Of a stretch of 64,000 bases of DNA, positions 59,241-64,000 are shown one piece after another (the first letter of the stretch is position 1; every line of letters begins with the position of its first letter). This DNA is from Streptomyces peucetius (GTDB lineage Bacteria > Actinomycetota > Actinomycetes > Streptomycetales > Streptomycetaceae), in NCBI RefSeq assembly GCF_025854275.1, contig NZ_CP107567.1, forward strand, positions 2,418,001-2,482,000, read 5' to 3'. The position numbers and the translations under genes were made by a program. Under the pieces are notes generated by a model. The model saw only the letters and a list, made by a program, of their open reading frames with translations. It was not told where the DNA came from and searched no databases.

Positions 59241-60074
59241 ATGGCCAAAGCTCCACGTCAGGCGGCTTGGGAATTCTTCGGCGCCGAACTCAAACGGCGG
59301 CGGGAGGTCGCGGAACTCACCCAGGAGGAACTGGGCGCGCGGGTGTTCGTATCGGGCGGATACATCGGCCAGTTCGAACAGGCGATTAGGAAGCCGCAGT
59401 CGGATGTGGCACAGAGGATCGACGAGATACTGCAAACCGACGGTATTTTCGAGCGCATGTGCCGCAAGCTCGTCAATGACTCGCGGTACGCCGAGTACTT
59501 CGCCGCCGCGGCGGAGCTGGAGGCGCTGGCGATGCACATCTGCGAGTTCGAGCCGTCTGTGGTCCCAGGGCTCTTGCAGACTGGCGAATACGCCACCGCG
59601 GTGACCCTGGCGAGCAACTCGCTCGCACCCGCAGACTTCATCGAGGCGACAGTCAAGGCGCGGCTCGACCGCGCACAGATCATCGAGGCCGCTGAGCGGC
59701 CCACGTACTGGGGAATCCTGCACGAGACGGTGCTGCGTGTGCCGGTGGGCGGCCCGATCACCATGGCCCGCCAACTGGACCATGTGGCGGCGCTCAGCCG
59801 CGACCGGAAGGCACTCATCCAGGTGCTGCCGTACTCAGCGGGCGCCTACGCCCAGATGGGCAAGACGCTCAAGCTGATGGAGTTCGACGACGCACCGCCA
59901 ACTGCCTATACAGAAGCCGTGTATTCGGGGAACCTGCTGGACGATCCGGCCCTGGTGAAGCGTGCACAGGCAACTTACGATCTGCTCAGGGCCGCCGCTC
60001 TGTCGCCGGAGGCGTCCCTGACCCTGATCGAATCGGCGGCGGAGGACTTCAGACGATGCGCGAGTACGACCTGA
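59241..60074 (+). CDS. XRE-family regulator with DUF5753 domain (WhiJ/Scr1-like)
   Basis: A 277-residue protein. The N-terminal helix-turn-helix is FGAELKRRREVAELTQEELG followed by GARVFVSGGYIGQFEQAIRKP, an XRE-type domain. From about residue 95 the DUF5753 domain follows: EFEPSVVPGLLQTGEYATAV, RLDRAQIIEAAERPTYWGIL and IQVLPYSAGAYAQMGKTLKL. Streptomyces genomes carry dozens of these with a DUF397 gene; WhiJ is the best known, affecting development. The DUF397 gene overlaps its end by 19 bases in another frame. The ATG at 59241 follows AAGGGGG. Confidence 0.85.
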   Translation: MAKAPRQAAWEFFGAELKRRREVAELTQEELGARVFVSGGYIGQFEQAIRKPQSDVAQRIDEILQTDGIFERMCRKLVNDSRYAEYFAAAAELEALAMHICEFEPSVVPGLLQTGEYATAVTLASNSLAPADFIEATVKARLDRAQIIEAAERPTYWGILHETVLRVPVGGPITMARQLDHVAALSRDRKALIQVLPYSAGAYAQMGKTLKLMEFDDAPPTAYTEAVYSGNLLDDPALVKRAQATYDLLRAAALSPEASLTLIESAAEDFRRCASTT

Positions 60075-60256
60075 GCAGGGCCCGGTGGCGCAAGAGCTCG
60101 TACAGCGACGGGGACGGCGGCAACTGCCTCGAGATCGTCGACGACATCCCCGGCGTCGTGCCCGTGCGGGACAGCAAGGTCCCCGCCGGGCCCGTTCTCC
60201 TCGTCACCGCCGCCGCCTGGGACGCCTTCATCAAGCAGACCTTTAAGAGGGCATAA
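60056..60256 (+). CDS. DUF397-domain small protein
   Basis: A 66-residue DUF397 protein: LSRARWRKSSYSDGDGGNCL, then EIVDDIPGVVPVRDSK and a WDAFI end, the complete family pattern. DUF397 proteins are nearly always paired with DUF5753 regulators and are thought to act with them, possibly as an antitoxin-like or modulating partner. Here the gene overlaps the regulator by 19 bases, so translation is coupled. Confidence 0.9.
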   Translation: MREYDLSRARWRKSSYSDGDGGNCLEIVDDIPGVVPVRDSKVPAGPVLLVTAAAWDAFIKQTFKRA

Positions 60257-60296
60257 GTCCGCCTTATGAGGTCATAGGGCTGGGCCGAGTACTGAC

Positions 60297-60315
60297 TTAG
60301 GCTTGCCTTTGTTTA
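60297..60315 (+). promoter_or_regulatory. Possible iron-box (DmdR/IdeR-like) upstream of the ferredoxin reductase
   Basis: TTAGGCTTGCCTTTGTTTA agrees with the actinobacterial iron box TTAGGTTAGSCTMACCTAA at about 12 of 19 positions, with the left half strong and the right half weak. It lies 45 bases before the start codon of the ferredoxin-NADP reductase. Confidence 0.35.
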
Positions 60316-60359
60316 GGGTTACCGGCGAGCCAGTTGTCGCCGCTCGAAGGGAACCTGTC

Positions 60360-61727
60360 ATGCCCCGCCCCCTGCGGGTAGCCATCGTCGGAGCCGGCCC
60401 CGCCGGGATCTACGCCGCTGATGCGCTGCTGAAGTCCGAGGTGGCTGCTGCCGACCCCGGCGTGTCCATCGATCTCTTCGAGCGTATGCCCGCTCCCTTC
60501 GGCCTGATCCGTTACGGCGTCGCCCCCGACCACCCGCGGATCAAGGGCATCATCACGGCCCTGCACCAGGTGCTCGACAAGCCGCAGATCCGCCTCTTCG
60601 GCAATGTCGACTACGGCAACGACCTCAGCCTGGACGATCTCCGCACCTTCTACGACGCGGTAATCTTCTCGACCGGCGCGACCGCCGACCGGGCGCTCGA
60701 CATACCCGGGATCGAGCTGGACGGCTCGTACGGCGCGGCCGACTTCGTTTCCTGGTACGACGGGCACCCGGACTGGCCCCGCACCTGGTCGCTGGAGGCG
60801 GAGAAGGTCGCCGTGCTCGGCGTCGGCAACGTCGCGCTCGACGTGGCGCGCATCCTCGCGAAGACGGCGGACGAGCTGCTGCCGACCGAGATCCCGCCGA
60901 ACGTCCACGACGGCCTGAAGGCGAACAGGGCCAAGGAGATCCACGTCTTCGGGCGTCGCGGCCCCGCGCAGGCGAAGTTCAGCCCGATGGAGCTCCGCGA
61001 GCTGGACCACTCCCCCAACATCGAGGTCATCGTCGACCCCGAGGACATCGACTACGACGCCGGCTCGATCGAGACCCGCCGCGGGAACAAGCAGGCCGAC
61101 ATGGTCGCAAAGACCCTGGAGAACTGGGCGATCCGCGACGTCGGGACGCGGCCGCACAAGCTGTTCCTGCACTTCTTCGAGTCCCCGTCCGAGATCCTCG
61201 GCGAGGACGGCCGGGTCGTGGGCCTGCGCACCGAGCGCACCGCGCTCGACGGCACGGGCAACGTGAAGGGCACTGGCGAGTTCAAGGACTGGGACGTCCA
61301 GGCCGTCTACCGCGCCGTGGGCTACCTCTCCGACGAGCTGCCGAAGCTCCCCTGGGACGTCGCGACGGGCACGGTCCCCGACGAGGGCGGCCGTGTGCTG
61401 GAGGAGTCCGGCGAGCACCTGGACTCGACGTACGTCACCGGCTGGATCCGGCGCGGCCCGGTCGGTCTCATCGGCCACACCAAGGGTGACGCGAACGAGA
61501 CGGTGTCCAACCTGCTCGCCGACCACGCGAACGGCCGCCTCCAGACCCCGGCCTCGCCCGAGCCGGAGGCGGTGGAAGCCTTCCTCACGGAGCGGAACGT
61601 CCGCTGGACGTCCTGGGAGGGCTGGTACAAGCTCGACGCCGCCGAGAAGGCGCTGGGCGAGCCTCAGGGCCGCGAGCGCGTGAAGATCGTCGAGCGCGAG
61701 GACATGCTCGAGGCGAGCGGCGCGTAA
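60360..61727 (+). CDS. fprA: Ferredoxin-NADP reductase, FprA/adrenodoxin-reductase type
   Basis: A 455-residue flavoprotein that transfers electrons between NADPH and ferredoxin. The FAD site is VAIVGAGPAGIYAADAL; LFERMPAPFGLIRYGVAPDH is diagnostic of the adrenodoxin-reductase class. The NADPH site is VAVLGVGNVALDVARIL with the following EIHVFGRRGPAQAKFSPMEL. The C-terminal YVTGWIRRGPVGLIGHTKGD closes the FAD site. The ATG at 60360 follows AAGGGA; the open frame starts at 60303 but the added residues are not conserved. A hairpin follows, and a possible iron box lies upstream. Confidence 0.92.
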   Translation: MPRPLRVAIVGAGPAGIYAADALLKSEVAAADPGVSIDLFERMPAPFGLIRYGVAPDHPRIKGIITALHQVLDKPQIRLFGNVDYGNDLSLDDLRTFYDAVIFSTGATADRALDIPGIELDGSYGAADFVSWYDGHPDWPRTWSLEAEKVAVLGVGNVALDVARILAKTADELLPTEIPPNVHDGLKANRAKEIHVFGRRGPAQAKFSPMELRELDHSPNIEVIVDPEDIDYDAGSIETRRGNKQADMVAKTLENWAIRDVGTRPHKLFLHFFESPSEILGEDGRVVGLRTERTALDGTGNVKGTGEFKDWDVQAVYRAVGYLSDELPKLPWDVATGTVPDEGGRVLEESGEHLDSTYVTGWIRRGPVGLIGHTKGDANETVSNLLADHANGRLQTPASPEPEAVEAFLTERNVRWTSWEGWYKLDAAEKALGEPQGRERVKIVEREDMLEASGA

Positions 61728-61734
61728 AGCCGAT

Positions 61735-61776
61735 ACGAGAGGGGCCCGGCGGCCGTGACCGCCGGGGCCCTCTCGT
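61735..61776. terminator. Hairpin after the ferredoxin reductase
   Basis: An 18-bp stem with one mismatch (starting ACGAGAGGGG) and a 6-base loop, 8 bases past the stop codon and between convergent genes. It probably ends transcription from both sides. Confidence 0.75.
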
Positions 61777-61814
61777 GTGTTCGTGGTGCGCGCCGAACCG
61801 GCCGGCGCGCCCGC

Positions 61815-62489
61815 TCAGCCCTCCCCGGGCGTCACCAGCCCCGATTCGTAGGCGATGATGACCAGTTGGGCCCGGTCGCGGGCGGCCAGCTTGCTCATGA
61901 TGCGGCTGACGTGCGTCTTGGCCGTCAGCGGGCTCAGCCCCAGCGACTCGGCGATCTCGGTGTTGTTCATGCCGCGGGCGACCAGCGCGAGGACCTGGCG
62001 TTCGCGGTCCGTGAGGCCGTCCGGGCCGCCGGACCTGGGGAGTTGAGGAGCGGAGAGGACGCGCGCGATCAGTCGGGACGTCGGACCCGGCGAGAGAAGG
62101 GCCTCGCCGGCCGCGACCGTGCGGATCGCCGCCAGCAGGTCGGCCGGCTTGGTGTCCTTCACCAGGAACCCCGACGCGCCGGCCCGCAGCGCCTCCATGA
62201 TGTGCTCGTCGGTGTCGTACGTGGTCAGGACGAGGACCTTGACGCCCGCGAGGTCGTCGTCCGCGGCGATGAGGCGGGTGGCCGCGATGCCGTCGAGTTC
62301 GGGCATGCGGATGTCCATGACCACCAGGTCGGCCCGTTCACTGCGGGCGAGTTCGACGGCCTCCGCGCCCGTGCCGGCCTGGCCGACGACCTCCATGTCA
62401 CGGGCGGATTCCACCAGCATCGCGAACGCCGCCCGTACCAGGGTCTGGTCGTCGGCGAGCAGGACGCGGATCGGGTTCACGGCGTTCAT
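61815..62489 (-). CDS. Two-component response regulator, NarL/LuxR family
   Basis: A 224-residue response regulator. The receiver domain has IRVLLADDQTLVRAAF (acidic pocket), VVMDIRMPELDGIAA (the phosphorylated Asp), VLVLTTYDTDE and FLVKDTKPADLL. The C-terminal LuxR-type helix-turn-helix is LTDRERQVLALVARGMNNTE and GLSPLTAKTHVSRIMSKL. Its ATG overlaps the stop of the kinase gene (ATGA), so it is made together with its kinase. The target genes are unknown; the MMPL transporter next door is a candidate. Confidence 0.93.
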   Translation of the reverse strand: MNAVNPIRVLLADDQTLVRAAFAMLVESARDMEVVGQAGTGAEAVELARSERADLVVMDIRMPELDGIAATRLIAADDDLAGVKVLVLTTYDTDEHIMEALRAGASGFLVKDTKPADLLAAIRTVAAGEALLSPGPTSRLIARVLSAPQLPRSGGPDGLTDRERQVLALVARGMNNTEIAESLGLSPLTAKTHVSRIMSKLAARDRAQLVIIAYESGLVTPGEG

Positions 62490-63727
62490 ACGGCGGCCTC
62501 CGACGGCTGCAGGGGCAAGGTCGCGGCGACTTCGAAACCGGGTACGTCCCCGCGCGGGCCGGCCGCCAGCGTGCCGCCCACGCTGCGCGCCCGCTCCCGC
62601 ATCCCGAGGATGCCGAAGCCGGAGCCGTGGACCGGCGCCGGGGCGTTCCCGTCGTCGGTGACCTCGACCCGCAGGGCGTCCCCGTCGCGGACCACCGTCA
62701 CCGTGATACGTACCCCCGACCCGCCGTGCCGCACCGCGTTCGTCAGCGACTCCTGCACGATCCGGTACGCGGCCGCCGCCACGGCGGGCGTCAGCGGCGC
62801 GTCCCCGGTGCGCAGGTTCAGCTCCGCGCCCGCCGTCCGTACCAGTTGCGGAAGCGCCGCGAGGTCCGGCAGCGGGCCGTCGCAGTCCGGGCCGTCGGCG
62901 CGCAGCACCTCGAGCGTCGTGCGCAGTTCGCCGCGCGCGGTACGGCAGGTCTCCGCGATGTCGTCCAGTGCCTTGGCGATCGCGGCCCGGTCGAGGCGGT
63001 CGGGGTCGACGCTCAGGACGTGGGAGGCGACGGAGGTCTGGACGCCGATGAGGGTGATGGAGTGCGCGAGGAGGTCGTGCAGATCGCGGGCGATCCGCAG
63101 CCGTTCCTCGGCGACACGGCGGGCTGCCTCCTCCTCACGGGTGCGCTCGGCCCGCTCGGCACGGCCCACCACGGAGGCGATGTAGCGGCGGTAGGTGCGT
63201 ACGTCGACGCCGCAGACCAGTACGGCGAGGATCCAGCCGGAGGTGCGCAGCGACTCCAGGCCCTCGTGGGTGCCGACGTTGAACATGATCGTCAGGGTGA
63301 CGCCGATGACGAGACAGCCGACGAAGAACGTGTACAGGGGGCGTGCGGTGACCGCCACGGTGTAGAGGGCGAGCAGGGACGCCGGTACGGGCGCGGCGTG
63401 GGTGTTGTCCAGCGCGTGGTACGGCCCGACGCAGGCCACCACGGCGAGGAGTACGGGCCCGGGGTACGCCCGCCGCCACACCAGGGGCACGACGCTTCCC
63501 GCGAGGAGCACCCACCCCAGGGCGTCCGGCCTGCGGCCGTGGTCGACGAGAAGCGCGAGCGCGAGGGAGAGGGCGCCGAAGGCCGCGGCGATGAAGGCGT
63601 CGTTGCGGGTGCGGTGGGGGACGGTGAGGGGGTCGCGGCTGATCGCGTCGATCACGCGCTCGCCGAAGCGGGGGCGGGTGGGGGCGAGTGTGTGCGGCAC
63701 GGGTCCATCCTGAGCCAGTAGTTGCAT
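62486..63727 (-). CDS. Sensor histidine kinase (NarL-type partner)
   Basis: A 413-residue membrane kinase. Several hydrophobic helices (AAAFGALSLALALLVDHG, LLAVVACVGPY, LYTFFVGCLVIGVTLTIMFN and GWILAVLVCGVDV) make up the N-terminal half. The HisKA_3 dimerisation domain has RIARDLHDLLAHSITLIGVQ with the phosphorylated His. The ATPase domain has YRIVQESLTNAVRHGG (N box) and GSGFGILGMRERARSVGG (G box). There is no large extracellular domain, so the signal is probably sensed within the membrane. The ATG at 63727 follows GGGGGAA. Confidence 0.93.
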   Translation of the reverse strand: MQLLAQDGPVPHTLAPTRPRFGERVIDAISRDPLTVPHRTRNDAFIAAAFGALSLALALLVDHGRRPDALGWVLLAGSVVPLVWRRAYPGPVLLAVVACVGPYHALDNTHAAPVPASLLALYTVAVTARPLYTFFVGCLVIGVTLTIMFNVGTHEGLESLRTSGWILAVLVCGVDVRTYRRYIASVVGRAERAERTREEEAARRVAEERLRIARDLHDLLAHSITLIGVQTSVASHVLSVDPDRLDRAAIAKALDDIAETCRTARGELRTTLEVLRADGPDCDGPLPDLAALPQLVRTAGAELNLRTGDAPLTPAVAAAAYRIVQESLTNAVRHGGSGVRITVTVVRDGDALRVEVTDDGNAPAPVHGSGFGILGMRERARSVGGTLAAGPRGDVPGFEVAATLPLQPSEAAV

Positions 63728-63735
63728 TTCCCCCA

Positions 63736-63767
63736 CCCCGCCCTTCCCCGCTGTGGGAAGGGCGGGG
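63736..63767 (-). terminator. Terminator of the MMPL transporter gene
   Basis: A perfect 13-bp stem (CCCCGCCCTTCCC with its complement) and a 6-base loop CGCTGT, 21 bases past the stop of the transporter gene and just before the kinase gene. It resembles the end sequence of the intergenic repeats at 13.2, 21.0 and 35.0 kb. Confidence 0.7.
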
Positions 63768-63788
63768 TCGGGGGCGGGGCCCCGCGGG

Positions 63789-64000
63789 CTACGGGCGGCG
63801 GCTGAGCCGGCCGGGCCACCACACGCGTCGTCCCAGCAGCAGACTCGCCGACGTCACCAGGTACGTACGCACCAGGAAGGTGTCCAGCAGCACGCCCACC
63901 GCCACCAGGAAGCCCATCTCGAAGAGCGGCACCAGCGGCAGGTTCATCAGGACGGTGAACGTGGCGGCGAGCACGATGCCCGCCGAGGCGATCACGCCGC
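63789..64000 (-). CDS. MMPL-family transporter, C-terminal fragment (continues beyond the window)
   Basis: The visible 70 residues are the end of an MMPL/RND-type membrane protein: GVIASAGIVLAATFTVLMNL, then LVPLFEMGFLVAVGVLLDTF, then LVRTYLVTSASLLLGRRVWW. The run GVLLDTFLVRTYLVTS is the conserved last-helix motif of the family. These transporters export lipids or drugs across the membrane. The start lies outside the window, so substrate and length cannot be given. Confidence 0.85.
   Translation of the reverse strand, partial: GVIASAGIVLAATFTVLMNLPLVPLFEMGFLVAVGVLLDTFLVRTYLVTSASLLLGRRVWWPGRLSRRP

Noticed and set aside
1..64000. CRISPR array, prophage, insertion sequence or secondary-metabolite cluster
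   Set aside because: No regularly spaced repeats with unique spacers, no transposase or phage structural genes, and no polyketide, peptide-synthetase or RiPP-modifying enzyme genes were found.

Overview
The window is chromosomal DNA of a Streptomyces or a close relative. GC content is very high, codons end almost always in G or C, genes are packed with 4-base ATGA/GTGA overlaps, and the gene set is characteristic: an HrdA-type sigma factor beside dnaG, a DUF397/DUF5753 regulator pair, mycothiol-type DinB proteins and a Zur-controlled znuACB-zur operon. The order hrdA, dnaG, dgt, nasA, nirBD, ppdk, dusB, glyS, znu, zur, uppS, recO matches the conserved core arm of the S. coelicolor chromosome as I remember it. 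I see no prophage, insertion sequence or CRISPR array.

Layout. 1-3931 (minus): the jetA-jetB-jetC part of a Wadjet-type (SMC-like) plasmid/DNA-defence operon, running off the left edge. 4096-4763: a VapBC toxin-antitoxin pair, divergent from the jet operon. 4811-9401: a SWIM zinc-finger protein, three tRNA genes, a YtxH-like protein and a sugar kinase. 9485-13173: a heterodimeric ABC exporter. 13636-20744: hrdA, dnaG, a ferredoxin reductase, dgt and a sirohydrochlorin chelatase. 21179-26283: small metabolic genes and the assimilatory nitrate reductase nasA. 26402-30608: a second heterodimeric ABC exporter behind an FMN reductase, with a SoxR-box-like promoter. 30788-34896: a Uma2 protein, a secreted protein, a class F sortase, two MarR-like genes and a TSUP permease. 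35638-39852: the nitrite reductase operon (FAD reductase, nirB, nirD) behind a four-part GlnR-like box. 39986-50658: VOC protein, PhoX-like phosphatase, ArsR-like regulator, ppdk, dusB, an aldo/keto reductase-TetR pair and small proteins. 50771-57874: glyS, znuACB-zur, a YcxB-like membrane protein, uppS and recO. 57991-64000: a second, closely similar VapBC pair, a WhiJ-like regulatory cluster, ferredoxin-NADP reductase, a two-component system and the end of an MMPL transporter.

Functional links. Nitrogen: nasA, the FAD reductase and nirBD form the route from nitrate to ammonium, and the chelatase at 19974 could supply siroheme iron insertion for NirB. Metals: znuACB, zur and two Zur-like sites form a zinc-starvation circuit. 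Redox: the predicted SoxR site would place an FMN reductase and an ABC exporter under one redox-sensing promoter. Defence and stress: the jet operon and two VapBC modules.

Non-coding structure is prominent. Three intergenic regions (13.2, 21.0 and 35.0 kb) carry related GC-rich modular repeats with a shared end sequence, and many genes end in perfect or nearly perfect hairpins of 13-22 bp. A 36-bp palindrome precedes the aldo/keto reductase-TetR pair. All functional statements come from reading the sequence and general family knowledge; no searches were run.
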